This document shows, piece after piece, positions 17,602 through 26,438 of a stretch of 64,000 nt of DNA (position 1 is the first letter of the stretch; every line of letters starts with the position of its first letter). The translations under genes and the position numbers were made by a program. This DNA comes from Kaistella chaponensis (GTDB lineage Bacteria; Bacteroidota; Bacteroidia; Flavobacteriales; Weeksellaceae): the NCBI RefSeq assembly GCF_900156725.1, contig NZ_FTOI01000001.1:372001-436000 (forward strand), read 5' to 3'. The notes beneath the pieces are model-generated. The model saw only the letters and a program-made list of their open reading frames with translations. It was not told the DNA's origin and made no database searches.

Positions 17602-17871
17602 TTATTTTCTTAATCCTAATTCAGCAATAATTGCTCTGTAACGATTAATATCTTTCTTTTTAAGATAATCTAAAAGTGCTTTTCTCTTTCCTACCAAAAG
17701 TACCAATGATCTCTCAGTTGCGTAATCTTTGTGGTTTTTTTTCAGGTGAGCTGAAAGGTGGTTGATTCTGAAAGTAAAAAGGGCTACTTGTCCTTCTGCG
17801 CTTCCTGTGTCTGCGTCAGACTTTCCGTGTTTTGCGAAGATCTCTTTCTTCGTTTCTGTTGTTAGGTACAT
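17602..17871 (-). CDS. rpsO: Small ribosomal subunit protein uS15
   Basis: 89 residues, the usual length. The conserved blocks are GSAEGQVALFTFRINHLSAH, the LKKNHKDYATERSLVLLVGKR region that binds 16S rRNA, and LLDYLKKKDINRY. It binds the central domain of 16S rRNA early in 30S assembly. It is the gene before pnp on this strand, as in most bacteria, with an inserted gene on the opposite strand. Confidence 0.98.
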   Translation of the reverse strand: MYLTTETKKEIFAKHGKSDADTGSAEGQVALFTFRINHLSAHLKKNHKDYATERSLVLLVGKRKALLDYLKKKDINRYRAIIAELGLRK

Positions 17872-18001
17872 TCCAATATTATTTTAATGATTATTATGTA
17901 ATGGGTGCAAAAGTACAACTATTTTCTGAATCATTAAAACATTATTTGCTTTTTGAAAGAGATGGTAAAAAATAAATGTTAAAAATTTCTTAAAATTATC
18001 T

Positions 18002-18031
18002 TTGTTAATCCATTGAATGGCAGTATTTTTG
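18002..18031 (+). promoter_or_regulatory. Promoter of the small lipoprotein gene
   Basis: TTG at 18002-18004, 19-base spacer, TATTTTTG at 18024-18031. It overlaps an ATG at 18017, which rules that codon out as the start. Confidence 0.7.
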
Positions 18032-18046
18032 CAACAACACAATACA

Positions 18047-18625
18047 ATGATGAAACTTTATTTTTTACCCTTTTTTGTCCTGTCTATTATTTCTTTAACT
18101 TCTTGTAAATCAGTTAAAGGTACTAATTTAACGGCAAGCATTGATTCAAAAAATCAAAATATTTTATATTTTAATCCCGAAGTTTTTCCGGATATCGAAG
18201 AAATTAAGGAGCCAACTTATTCTGCGTTTTACGCTGCCGTTTCTGGGAAAATAGATGATTACCGCCACTACAAAATGATGCGCGTTGATTCTTATATTTC
18301 TTTCGATTCTGTAGATGTAGAAGCCATTAAAGAATTTTGCCGAAATAATAATGCGCCGTTTGCCATTGTACCCAAAGTTAAATATTTCAAAGTCGGTCTT
18401 GGAAAATATGTTTTTTCAAACCAAGTGATTGTAAGTATGAAACTCTATGATGCCGACGGAAATTTTTTGGCAGAGTCAGATTACGATACTTATAAAAAAA
18501 ATGCAAGAATTCTGGGTTCCGCAGAAAATTCTATAAAAATAGGTACAGAAGGAGTCATGAATTTTATTTCCAAAGACCTTACCAAAAATAAAAAAAGCAT
18601 TGTAAAGAATTTTCAACCCAGATAA
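18047..18625 (+). CDS. Hypothetical lipoprotein
   Basis: 192 residues from the ATG at 18047 (an adjacent ATG follows at 18050). A longer reading from 18017 would overlap the promoter and spoil the signal peptide. The lipobox is SLTSC, so it is a lipoprotein lodged in the outer or inner membrane. The mature part has FYAAVSGKIDDYRHYKMM, FCRNNNAPFAIVPKVKYFKVG and LGSAENSIKIG. I do not recognise a family. It is followed 68 bases later by mgtE, which has its own promoter box. Confidence 0.7.
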   Translation: MMKLYFLPFFVLSIISLTSCKSVKGTNLTASIDSKNQNILYFNPEVFPDIEEIKEPTYSAFYAAVSGKIDDYRHYKMMRVDSYISFDSVDVEAIKEFCRNNNAPFAIVPKVKYFKVGLGKYVFSNQVIVSMKLYDADGNFLAESDYDTYKKNARILGSAENSIKIGTEGVMNFISKDLTKNKKSIVKNFQPR

Positions 18626-18674
18626 TTTTTACTTTAAATCATTGCGTTTATTCGTTCCTCTAAACTTTTTGGGC

Positions 18675-18682
18675 TAATTTTG
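18675..18682 (+). promoter_or_regulatory. Promoter -7 box of mgtE
   Basis: TAATTTTG, 11 bases before the first ATG of mgtE. That leaves a very short leader, and GGAGG lies 4 bases before the second ATG at 18703. Confidence 0.55.
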
Positions 18683-18693
18683 CAATTCTTTAA

Positions 18694-20022
18694 ATGGAGG
18701 CAATGAACATCAAGGAACTTGTTTTTAATCCCGCAGATATTGCAGAAACGCTCAGTGAACTCCACGCAGATGAGCGACTTTTAGCATTTCTGAAAGTTCC
18801 CAAAGAGTATAAAGCAGAGGTTTTTTCGCATCTCGACCCAGATTTTCAGGAGGAAACGATCCGAAGTATCGCAAGCGAAGATGTTGCTGAGATTCTCAAT
18901 GCAATGACGCCGGATGATCGAACTGCTTTGTTTGAGGATTTTCCCGATGAACTCATCAAATCTTCCATCAATCTTCTTAATCCACAGGAACGGCGGATTG
19001 CGCTGAAGCTTTTGGGCTATAATTCTAATTCGATTGCGCGTTTGATGACGCCTTACTACATCCAAATTCGCAAAGAATGGACGGTGAAGAAATGCCTTCA
19101 ACAAATTAAGAAAGTCGGAAAAAAGATGGAGACGATGAATCATCTTTATGTCGTTGATGAAAGAAATAAACTCATCGATGATATTGCACTTGGCTCATTG
19201 CTTTTAGCGGAAGAGGATACGCTGATTTCCGAAATCACCGACAATCATTTTGTCGCAATTACTACCACAACTTCCAAAGAGGATGCAGTGCAGTATTTCG
19301 AAAAATATGACCGAACAGCAATTCCGATTGTTACAGAATCTGGTGTTTTAGTAGGAATCGTTACCATTGATGATATTTTGGATCAGATTGAGGCGCAAAA
19401 TACCGAAGATATTCAGAAATTCGGTGGTTTGGATGCGCTGGATTTGCCCTATATTCAAACTTCCTGGATAGAAATGATCAAGAAGCGCGCAACTTGGCTC
19501 GTTATCTTATTTTTCTCGGAAATGTTAACCGCTTCTGCGATGGGATATTTCGAACATGAAATCGAAAAAGCAGTCGTACTCGCATTATTTGTACCCCTCA
19601 TCATTTCCAGTGGTGGGAATTCCGGTTCGCAAGCAGCAACATTAATCATCCGTGCGATGGCTTTACAGGAAATTACGTTGAAAGATTGGTGGTATGTGAT
19701 GCGAAAAGAAATCGTTTCAGGAATATGTTTAGGTGGAATTTTGGGCGCAATTGGCTTTATCCGAATCATGATCTGGCAAAAAACAGGCTTGTTTAATTAT
19801 GGAGAATATTGGGTTTATGTCGCTTTAAGTATTTCTTTTTCTTTACTGTTTATCGTGCTTTGGGGAACGCTTTCAGGCTCCATGATTCCCTTTGTGCTGA
19901 AAAGATTGAAACTCGATCCTGCAACTTCTTCCGCACCATTTGTTGCCACTTTGGTCGATGTAACCGGATTGATTATTTATTTCTCGATTGCAGGATTTTT
20001 CCTCAGTGGAAAGATGCTTTAA
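18694..20022 (+). CDS. mgtE: Magnesium transporter MgtE
   Basis: 442 residues from 18694; an ATG at 18703 with GGAGG just upstream ([15 protein letters not shown]) is an equally good or better start. Domains in order: N-terminal MgtE helical repeat ([12 protein letters not shown] to [10 protein letters not shown]), a CBS pair (about 130-250, [29 protein letters not shown]), then a five-span channel domain with [19 protein letters not shown] and [21 protein letters not shown]. The acidic lining and the CBS pair sense cytosolic Mg2+ and gate the pore in the family. Length and motifs are standard. Confidence 0.95.
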   Translation: MEAMNIKELVFNPADIAETLSELHADERLLAFLKVPKEYKAEVFSHLDPDFQEETIRSIASEDVAEILNAMTPDDRTALFEDFPDELIKSSINLLNPQERRIALKLLGYNSNSIARLMTPYYIQIRKEWTVKKCLQQIKKVGKKMETMNHLYVVDERNKLIDDIALGSLLLAEEDTLISEITDNHFVAITTTTSKEDAVQYFEKYDRTAIPIVTESGVLVGIVTIDDILDQIEAQNTEDIQKFGGLDALDLPYIQTSWIEMIKKRATWLVILFFSEMLTASAMGYFEHEIEKAVVLALFVPLIISSGGNSGSQAATLIIRAMALQEITLKDWWYVMRKEIVSGICLGGILGAIGFIRIMIWQKTGLFNYGEYWVYVALSISFSLLFIVLWGTLSGSMIPFVLKRLKLDPATSSAPFVATLVDVTGLIIYFSIAGFFLSGKML

Positions 20023-20072
20023 AATTAATTTGAATTGCATTTTTCTTAATATTCTTTGAAAATCGAAGTTTT

Positions 20073-20801
20073 ATGAATATAATTTCCCTCGTTCCCAGTA
20101 TTACAGAAACGCTTTTCGGTTTTGGTTTAACAGATCACGAAGTTATTGGCAGAACCAAATTCTGCATTCATCCAAAAGAATTGGTGAAAAATGTGGAAAT
20201 TATCGGAGGTACAAAAAACCTCAATATTTCTAAAATAAAATCGCTCAGTCCTGATTTGATCATCGCCAACAAAGAGGAAAACGATAAAGCACAAGTGGAA
20301 GAATTGATGAAGGATTTTAAAGTTTGGGTGACTGATATTGAAACTTTAGAAGACAATCAAAATTTTCTCACCAAACTCGGAATCCTTTTAAATAAAGAAG
20401 AAATTGCTCAAAATTTCAATCAAATAATTAATTCGATATTCAATTTAAAGAAAACAACTGATCCAATAAAAGTGGCTTATCTAATTTGGAAAAATCCTTA
20501 TATGACGGTAGGTTCCGATACTTTTATTCATGAAATTATTGAGAAATTAGGCTTTGAAAATTTATTTAAAAACGAAAAAAGATATCCTGAAATTTCTTTA
20601 GATCAAATGCAAGAAGCAGATTTTATTTTTCTGTCAACTGAGCCTTTTCCTTTTCAACAAAAACATGCGGAGGAACTACAAAATGAACTTCCAGGCAAAA
20701 AAATAATTGTAGTAGATGGCGAAGCTTTTTCCTGGTACGGAACGCATCTAGCAAAATGTTCTGAGTATCTTCAGACTTTATTTTCCGGAAATTTTCAATA
20801 A
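20073..20801 (+). CDS. BtuF-like helical-backbone substrate-binding protein without signal peptide
   Basis: 242 residues. IISLVPSITETLFGFGL, GRTKFCIHP, LSPDLIIANKEEN and VWVTDIETLED follow the pattern of cobalamin/iron-siderophore binding proteins (PF01497). There is no signal peptide, so the protein should be cytosolic, unlike classical BtuF. Stand-alone cytosolic versions exist in many Bacteroidota with unclear function, and no permease or ATPase gene is nearby. It follows mgtE by 50 bases and may be co-transcribed. Its stop overlaps the start of the repeated terminator at 20801. Confidence 0.82.
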   Translation: MNIISLVPSITETLFGFGLTDHEVIGRTKFCIHPKELVKNVEIIGGTKNLNISKIKSLSPDLIIANKEENDKAQVEELMKDFKVWVTDIETLEDNQNFLTKLGILLNKEEIAQNFNQIINSIFNLKKTTDPIKVAYLIWKNPYMTVGSDTFIHEIIEKLGFENLFKNEKRYPEISLDQMQEADFIFLSTEPFPFQQKHAEELQNELPGKKIIVVDGEAFSWYGTHLAKCSEYLQTLFSGNFQ

Positions 20802-20825
20802 AAAAAGGACTTTGTAAAAAAGTCC
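20799..20825 (-). terminator. Terminator of the yefM-yoeB operon (copy A)
   Basis: On the minus strand, GGACTTT, 5-base loop, AAAGTCC, then a T-run. It is identical to the dapA terminator at 21455-21482. Confidence 0.85.
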
Positions 20826-20846
20826 CAATTATCTTTAATCTAAAAT
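20801..20846. repeat. 46-bp direct repeat, left copy, flanking the toxin-antitoxin pair
   Basis: Identical over 46 bases to 21458-21503. After a 7-base gap the match resumes for CAGATTTT, the dapA stop region. Confidence 0.95.
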
Positions 20847-20867
20847 CAGATTTTCTTTATTTTGATG

Positions 20868-21125
20868 TTAATCGTAATGAAACCTGCATTTTGCAATTTG
20901 AATTTCACCTTCTATATATTTATAAATCAATCGATGTTCATCATCAATTCTTCTCGACCAAAATCCTGAATATTTGTGTTTTAAAGGTTCAGGTTTTCCA
21001 ATTCCATCGAAGGGATTTCTCGCGATATCTTTCAGCAAATCATTAATTCTTTTCAGTTTCTTTTTATCAGTTTTTTGCCAATACAAATAATCGTCCCAAG
21101 ATTCATCTACAAAGATATATTTCAT
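20868..21125 (-). CDS. yoeB: Toxin YoeB (Txe/YoeB family mRNA interferase)
   Basis: 85 residues, full family length. It reads very like E. coli YoeB: SWDDYLYWQKTDKKKLKRIN, KPEPLKH, SGFWSRRIDDEHRLIY and the C-terminal FHYD. The catalytic residues fall at the canonical positions E46, R65, H83 and Y84. YoeB enters the ribosome A site and cuts mRNA at the stalled codon, and it is neutralised by YefM. It lies 1 base after yefM, so translation is probably coupled. Nothing suggests it is broken. Confidence 0.95.
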   Translation of the reverse strand: MKYIFVDESWDDYLYWQKTDKKKLKRINDLLKDIARNPFDGIGKPEPLKHKYSGFWSRRIDDEHRLIYKYIEGEIQIAKCRFHYD

Positions 21126-21126
21126 C

Positions 21127-21381
21127 TTAATCTTCTATTAAATCTTTTGAAAAAGAATCGGTATTTTTAAGTTTCAGAATCGCCGAATCTAATCTTAGTT
21201 CATTGTTTCTAGAGGTTAATTCGTGATTTGTTGCCATCAAAGAATTGTATTCTTGCAAGGAAATTACTACAATTCCAGAATCTTTTCCACGATTAATAAT
21301 TAAGGTTTCAAAATTTTTTGATACCCGATCCAAATAAGATTTGATGTCTTTTCTGAAATCAGAAATACTTGCAACTACCAT
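21127..21381 (-). CDS. yefM: Antitoxin YefM (Phd/YefM family)
   Basis: 84 residues from the ATG at 21381; an upstream TTG would extend through the promoter and is rejected. The N-terminal Phd fold reads SISDFRKDIKSYLDRVSKNF, then IINRGKDSGIVVISLQEYNSL. The C-terminal tail wraps the toxin in the family. It directly precedes yoeB, the normal antitoxin-first order. It should autorepress the operon by binding the palindromes over its promoter. Confidence 0.93.
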   Translation of the reverse strand: MVVASISDFRKDIKSYLDRVSKNFETLIINRGKDSGIVVISLQEYNSLMATNHELTSRNNELRLDSAILKLKNTDSFSKDLIED

Positions 21382-21397
21382 GAATTTGTATTTTATT

Positions 21398-21432
21398 TTG
21401 TACAAATATAAGTACAATATTTTGTAATACAA
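21398..21432 (-). promoter_or_regulatory. yefM-yoeB promoter with overlapping palindromic operator
   Basis: Minus-strand -7 box TATATTTG (21410-21403) and TTG (21432-21430) with a 19-base spacer. A perfect inverted repeat TTGTAC-N8-GTACAA (21398-21417) covers the -7 box. YefM-family antitoxins bind TGTACA-type palindromes, so this is the likely operator. Confidence 0.8.
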
Positions 21433-21454
21433 TTTTTTTATTAGAATCCATTTA

Positions 21455-21482
21455 TAAAAAAAAGGACTTTGTAAAAAAGTCC
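21455..21482 (-). terminator. dapA terminator (copy B)
   Basis: GGACTTT/AAAGTCC stem with a 5-base loop and a long T-run on the minus strand, 28 bases after the dapA stop. Confidence 0.85.
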
Positions 21483-21503
21483 CAATTATCTTTAATCTAA
21501 AAT
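21458..21503. repeat. 46-bp direct repeat, right copy
   Basis: Identical to 20801-20846. It contains the dapA terminator. Confidence 0.95.
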
Positions 21504-21509
21504 TTAAAA

Positions 21510-22382
21510 TCAGATTTTATTCATTTCTGCTTTAATTTTATGCTGTAATCCTTCGCTGGCTACAACTAAAGGCAATCTGACGAAGTTTTTCACAATTCCC
21601 AATTCGGCTAAAACGGTTTTAATTCCGGCCGGATTTCCTTCTGCGAAAATCAATCGAGTAATTTCTACCAATTTGTTATGAATTTCGTATGCTTCTTTTA
21701 CTTTTCCCTCAAAAGCCAATTGAACCATCGTCGAAAATTCTTTCGGATAACCTTGTCCAATCACCGAAATTACGCCATCTCCACCCGCTAAAGTTACGGG
21801 AAGTGTGTATTCATCGTCCCCAGAAACCAAACTAAAGTGTGCAGGTTTTTGTCTTAAAATATCAAAATATTGCAAAATATTTGGTGCGGCTTCTTTAATC
21901 ATGATCAAATTCGGAAATTCATTTGCCAATCTTAAAGTTGTGGAAGCTTCTAAGTTTTGTCCAGTTCGGGACGGAACATTGTAAATAATGATTTTCTTAG
22001 CAGTTCCGGCCAAAACTTTATAATGTTGGTAAAGCCCTTCTTGATTGGGTCTGTTGTAATAAGGCGATACTGAAAGTATGGCTTCGAAGGCAGAAAGATC
22101 CGCTTCTTCAATTTGTTTTTTCACGTCCATGGTATCATTTCCGCCAATTCCTAAAACCAAGGGAACGCGGCCATTATTTACCTTAATGATATGGTTGATC
22201 ACTTGTGATTTCTCTTCTTTTGAAAGGGTTGCAGCTTCTGCAGTAGTTCCCAAAACCACTAAATAATTAGTGCCGTTTTCGATATTGTAATCTACGAGTT
22301 TCGTCAATGAATCAAAATCTACTGATAAATCTTCATTAAAAGGCGTTACCAAAGCAACACCAAGTCCTTTTAAATTGCTCAT
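21510..22382 (-). CDS. dapA: 4-hydroxy-tetrahydrodipicolinate synthase
   Basis: 290 residues, normal length. GVALVTPFNEDLSVDF opens the barrel. LGTTAEAATLSKEEK carries the T-T motif, and VLGIGGNDT, SVSPYYNRPNQEGLYQHYK and IIYNVPSRTGQNL (catalytic Tyr) follow. LIMIKEAAPN holds the Schiff-base lysine. It condenses pyruvate with aspartate semialdehyde in the cytosol, feeding lysine and meso-diaminopimelate for peptidoglycan. It looks monocistronic, with its own terminator. That terminator has been duplicated on the far side of the YefM/YoeB pair. Confidence 0.97.
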   Translation of the reverse strand: MSNLKGLGVALVTPFNEDLSVDFDSLTKLVDYNIENGTNYLVVLGTTAEAATLSKEEKSQVINHIIKVNNGRVPLVLGIGGNDTMDVKKQIEEADLSAFEAILSVSPYYNRPNQEGLYQHYKVLAGTAKKIIIYNVPSRTGQNLEASTTLRLANEFPNLIMIKEAAPNILQYFDILRQKPAHFSLVSGDDEYTLPVTLAGGDGVISVIGQGYPKEFSTMVQLAFEGKVKEAYEIHNKLVEITRLIFAEGNPAGIKTVLAELGIVKNFVRLPLVVASEGLQHKIKAEMNKI

Positions 22383-22463
22383 TTTTATAAAATTAATGTT
22401 TCAAAATTACAAAATTTAATGCGAGAATTTATGAAAAATAATCTAAGTTTATATTCATATCTT

Positions 22464-22471
22464 TATATTTG
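22464..22471 (+). promoter_or_regulatory. Promoter -7 box of the split 5'-nucleotidase operon
   Basis: TATATTTG, 20 bases before the ATG at 22492. No clear TTG at the usual distance. Confidence 0.5.
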
Positions 22472-22491
22472 CAAGACTAGATATTATCTCT

Positions 22492-23262
22492 ATGAAAATT
22501 AAATTTCTGTTTCTCGGTTTCTCGGCTTTAGCTTTTACGGCTTGTAAAACACCGCTAAATGTTGCTGAAGTACATCCCGAAAAAAACATTTCTATATCGA
22601 AAGATTTACCGGATGCTCCGGATTTCAAGTCCATCATAGAACCTTATAAGCAAGAACTAGAAGGGAAAATGAACAAGAAAATTTCTTATACATCTGTTGA
22701 TTTAAACAAAACTGGCGATAACAGTAATTTAGGAAATCTTCTGGCTGATTACACGTTCGAGGGTGCAGATGAATGGGCAAAAAGAAATGGAATTCCTGGT
22801 GGCGTAGATTGCGCGGTGATAAATATTGGCGGAATTCGAACCACTATTGGTAAAGGGGATATTTTTACCAAAAGCATCTACGAAGTAATGCCTTTCGAAA
22901 ATGAAGTTCTTATTGTGAAGCTGAAAGGTTCCGATTTAAAGGGACTTTTTGACTATTATTTAACAACTCAAAAAAACAATCCGGTTTCCCATTTATACAT
23001 CGAAACCGAAAACGGAATGACCGTGAAAGAACTGGTCAACGGTAAAGAAGTGGAAACGAACAGGGATTATTACATTGCAACTTCTGATTATTTGGCTTTA
23101 GGCGGCGATAATATGGCTTTTTTCGCGACAGGAAAAATGATTTCGACGGGAATTAAATTGCGGGATTTGTTTTTAGAAAAATTTCAAGCTCATCCGCAGA
23201 TTGTGGCTCCATCCGATATCCGTTTAAATTTTAAAAATAAAAAAAATAAAACCAATGAATAG
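22492..23262 (+). CDS. 5'-nucleotidase C-terminal-domain lipoprotein
   Basis: 256 residues. The lipobox is AFTAC (Cys18). From about residue 65 it is the substrate-binding C-terminal domain of UshA-type 5'-nucleotidases: GDNSNLGNLLADYTFEGADEW, CAVINIGGIRTTIGKGDIF, YEVMPFENEVLIVKLKG and TSDYLALGGDNM. The metal-binding catalytic domain is missing here and is encoded by the next gene, which overlaps by 8 bases. Together they should hydrolyse nucleotides or related phosphate esters in the periplasm. Domain order is reversed relative to the single-chain enzyme. Confidence 0.9.
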   Translation: MKIKFLFLGFSALAFTACKTPLNVAEVHPEKNISISKDLPDAPDFKSIIEPYKQELEGKMNKKISYTSVDLNKTGDNSNLGNLLADYTFEGADEWAKRNGIPGGVDCAVINIGGIRTTIGKGDIFTKSIYEVMPFENEVLIVKLKGSDLKGLFDYYLTTQKNNPVSHLYIETENGMTVKELVNGKEVETNRDYYIATSDYLALGGDNMAFFATGKMISTGIKLRDLFLEKFQAHPQIVAPSDIRLNFKNKKNKTNE

Positions 23263-24205
23263 AAAACAGTTTCTAAAAACAATTGGTGGTGGAACTTTAG
23301 CAATGACTTTAGCTCCCAATTTACTGTTGGCTGAAAATCTTAACATTTTTGATGTAAAGGCAGAATATAAATTGACAATTCTTCATACCAATGATCAACA
23401 CAGTAGAATTGAGCCTTTTGAAGCAAGCTATACCAGAAATCCAAATCAAGGTGGATTTGCAAGAAGAGCAGCTTTAATCGAAAAAATCCGGAAAGAAAAC
23501 AGCAATATTCTTTTATTGGATTCAGGCGATACTTTTCAGGGAACGCCTTACTTTAATTTTTTCGGTGGTGAACTTGAATTTAAATTAATGTCGATGATGG
23601 GTTATGATGCTTCTACAATGGGGAATCATGATTTTGACAATGGTTTAGAAGGTTTCAAAAAAGTGCAGGCGAATGCAAAATTTCCGTTTATCTGTTCCAA
23701 TTACGATTTTAAAAATACAATTTTGGATGGACAAACGATTCCGTATAAAATTTTTAATAAAAACGGAATTAAAGTCGGGATATTTGGAGTAGGAATAGAA
23801 TTGGCAGGTTTAGTAGGAAAAAAACAATACGGCGAAACGGTTTATGAAAATCCGATAGAAGTTGCACAACATTATTCTGAATTTTTGAGGAATGAGAAGA
23901 AATGTGATTTGGTCATTTGCCTTTCTCATATTGGATATGATTACCGAGATAACCCCAATAAAATTTCGGATAAAATTTTGGCGGCAAAAACTGATGGAAT
24001 CGACCTGATTTTGGGAGGTCACACTCATACTTTTTTACCAGAACCACAAACTTTTACTAACCGAAAAGGCAAAAATGTATTGGTCAATCAAGTAGGTTGG
24101 GCTGGATTGCTTTTGGGCAAACTCGACTTTTATTTTGATAAAAACAAAAATGTGAAAAATATTTCATGGCACAATCAAGTTATAGATGATACAATTCTAG
24201 TTTAA
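23255..24205 (+). CDS. 5'-nucleotidase catalytic (metallophosphatase) subunit
   Basis: 316 residues. The N-terminus RKQFLKTIGGGTLAMTLA resembles a Tat signal, though with RK in place of two arginines. The dinuclear-metal site motifs are all present: LHTNDQHS, LLLDSGDTFQG, MGNHDFDNG, CLSHIGYD and GGHTHTF. It lacks the nucleotide-binding C-terminal domain, which the overlapping upstream gene supplies. The product is a periplasmic calcineurin-like phosphatase. porZ starts 1 base after its stop, so the operon probably continues. Confidence 0.92.
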   Translation: MNRKQFLKTIGGGTLAMTLAPNLLLAENLNIFDVKAEYKLTILHTNDQHSRIEPFEASYTRNPNQGGFARRAALIEKIRKENSNILLLDSGDTFQGTPYFNFFGGELEFKLMSMMGYDASTMGNHDFDNGLEGFKKVQANAKFPFICSNYDFKNTILDGQTIPYKIFNKNGIKVGIFGVGIELAGLVGKKQYGETVYENPIEVAQHYSEFLRNEKKCDLVICLSHIGYDYRDNPNKISDKILAAKTDGIDLILGGHTHTFLPEPQTFTNRKGKNVLVNQVGWAGLLLGKLDFYFDKNKNVKNISWHNQVIDDTILV

Positions 24206-24206
24206 A

Positions 24207-26438
24207 ATGATGAAAAAACTAATACCCCTTTTGTTTCTTTTGTTTTCTGCAGGCATTTTCGCGCAGGTGATTTCCTCCAGTAAATGGACTGATTTGTTTT
24301 CTTATAACAACGTTTTGGCGGTTCGGGAAGACAATGGTAAACTCATTGCAGCAACCGAAAACGGAGTGTTTTTTTACACACCAAGTTCGGGTGAAGTCAC
24401 CAAACTTTCTAAAGCGAATGGACTGCACGAAGTGAAAATTTCGGCCTTTGATTATGATGCAACAACAAAAATAGGTTTAGTTGGCTATAAAAGTGGCGCC
24501 ATGGATGTTATAACTCCTGAAGGAATTACTTATGTGGTTGATATTCCAATTGCATCCGGCTACACTGGAAGTAAAAAAATCAACCATATTTCGATTAATG
24601 GAAATTTGGCAGTAGTTTCTGTTGGTTATGGAGTCTCTATTTTTAGATTGGATAAAAAAGAATTTGGTGATACGTCATTTTTCACTAATGCAGGACTTTT
24701 TGAATCGGCGAAAGAAGCAATGATTAAAGATAATTTTGTTTATGTGGTAACTGCAACTGGTCTGAAATCTCATCAAATGAATGTTACCTTTCCCATTTAT
24801 TCCAGTTGGAATAGTGTTGCAGGAGGAAGTTTTAATCAAATTGCGGGAACGAGTATGGTCGTTTACGCTAATGCCAATACCGTAAAATATGGGGATGGTA
24901 ACACGTTTTCTACCATTGCTCAAAGTTTCTCAAATATTCAAGATGTGACAGTCACAGATCAAAATATTGTGGTAACAGACACGAATTCAGTTTCGGTATT
25001 CACCAAAGCAGGTAATTTTGTGAAGTCTTATGCTGCGGATGAATTGCTTAACACGGGTTTTTATTCTGGGTCACAAATTTTTGCCGGAACAAAGATTTCA
25101 GGGATTAAGAATGATGCTGGTCAACTTTTAAAGCCAGATGGTCCTTACAATAATACTTCTTACAAAATTGATGTTGTAGGCCAACAAATCGTTGTTTCTT
25201 CTGGCGGTAGAGGCGGAAATTTAGAACCAGTTGTAAGTAATTTGGGATATTATCACTTCAATGGATCCCAATGGATGTATCCTGAAATATTTAGAAATCC
25301 AACAGTACCCTTCAACGTCCTGGATGCAGTAATAAACCCCTCAAAACCCTCAGAAATATTCTTTTCAAATTATGTTTTTCAAGAAGGAGCCAAAGGAATT
25401 TATCGCATGGAGAATAATCAATTTGTGAAAAATTATGCTACAGATTTGCAGTATTTTAACCGAATCACGGGATTGGTTTTTGATAAAAATAATCAGCTTT
25501 TCGCGTCTGTAGGTTATAATCCAAATTCCAAACTAGGTTTCTATTATTACAATCCCGGTGCAGATGATTTTTCATTGGTAAGTGTTGTAGATGCGGGATC
25601 TGTTCAAAAACCCTTTGTAAATTCAGGGATTCTCTATATTCCTTCACTAAATTTTAGTGGCGGTGGTTTGGTGGTTTATGATTACAATAATACTCCAGGT
25701 TCTACTGGTGATGATCGATTTAAAATACTAAGGAAACCAAATAATCTTCCTGCCGACGGAGTAGTTTCTGCCAATATTGATAAAAATGACGACATCTGGA
25801 TCGGAACGCGCGTAGGCTTGAGAATAATTAGCAATCCATCTGCTATTCTTACAGAAGATAATCCGCAAGCTCAACCCATTATTATTGAAGAAAATGGTTT
25901 GGGTGAAGAACTCTTCCGCGATAGTAGTGTTTTGCATATCGAAGTAGATGCCGGAAACCAAAAGTGGATTTCAATCGATGGTGGTGGTGTTTTTTACTTA
26001 AATTCAAACGGAGAGCAAACCATTAAACATTTTACTAAAGAAAATTCACCATTGCCAAGCAATAGCGTAACCGATATCAAAGTAGATAATAAAAATGGTA
26101 AGGTCTATTTTGTAACCTTTGATGGAATCATGGTTTATCAAGGTGATGTACTTGATGTTACTTCCAATTTCGGCGATGTTTTGGTGTACCCAAATCCTGT
26201 GGTATATTCCAAATTTAAAGGCAATGTGAGCATTCGCGGTTTAGCAGAGAAAACAAATATCCGCATCACCGATGCAGCAGGAAATCTTGTTCATCAAGCA
26301 GTTTCCAAAGGAGGATACTATGAGTGGAATCTCAATAACCATCGTGGCGTTCGGGTTGCATCTGGAATTTATTTTGTTTTGATGACCAATGCAGACGGAA
26401 CTGATACCGCAACCGCTAAAATCGCAGTAGTGAATTGA
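24207..26438 (+). CDS. porZ: Type IX secretion system component PorZ
   Basis: 743 residues. A signal peptide covers 1-20 (LIPLLFLLFSAGIFAQ). Two seven-bladed propeller regions follow, seen as regular beta repeats such as NGKLIAATENGVFFYTPSSGE and DDIWIGTRVGLRII. The C-terminal 90 residues are a type A T9SS sorting domain (VLVYPNPVV, IRITDAAGNLVHQA, GIYFVLMTNADG). PorZ sits on the cell surface in the T9SS attachment complex and helps deliver anionic LPS to PorU. Its position directly before recO is also seen in other Flavobacteriia. Propeller number is estimated by eye. Confidence 0.85.
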   Translation: MMKKLIPLLFLLFSAGIFAQVISSSKWTDLFSYNNVLAVREDNGKLIAATENGVFFYTPSSGEVTKLSKANGLHEVKISAFDYDATTKIGLVGYKSGAMDVITPEGITYVVDIPIASGYTGSKKINHISINGNLAVVSVGYGVSIFRLDKKEFGDTSFFTNAGLFESAKEAMIKDNFVYVVTATGLKSHQMNVTFPIYSSWNSVAGGSFNQIAGTSMVVYANANTVKYGDGNTFSTIAQSFSNIQDVTVTDQNIVVTDTNSVSVFTKAGNFVKSYAADELLNTGFYSGSQIFAGTKISGIKNDAGQLLKPDGPYNNTSYKIDVVGQQIVVSSGGRGGNLEPVVSNLGYYHFNGSQWMYPEIFRNPTVPFNVLDAVINPSKPSEIFFSNYVFQEGAKGIYRMENNQFVKNYATDLQYFNRITGLVFDKNNQLFASVGYNPNSKLGFYYYNPGADDFSLVSVVDAGSVQKPFVNSGILYIPSLNFSGGGLVVYDYNNTPGSTGDDRFKILRKPNNLPADGVVSANIDKNDDIWIGTRVGLRIISNPSAILTEDNPQAQPIIIEENGLGEELFRDSSVLHIEVDAGNQKWISIDGGGVFYLNSNGEQTIKHFTKENSPLPSNSVTDIKVDNKNGKVYFVTFDGIMVYQGDVLDVTSNFGDVLVYPNPVVYSKFKGNVSIRGLAEKTNIRITDAAGNLVHQAVSKGGYYEWNLNNHRGVRVASGIYFVLMTNADGTDTATAKIAVVN

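Noticed and set aside
18017..18046. Upstream start of the small lipoprotein
   Set aside because: It overlaps the TATTTTTG promoter box and puts ten polar residues ahead of the signal peptide.
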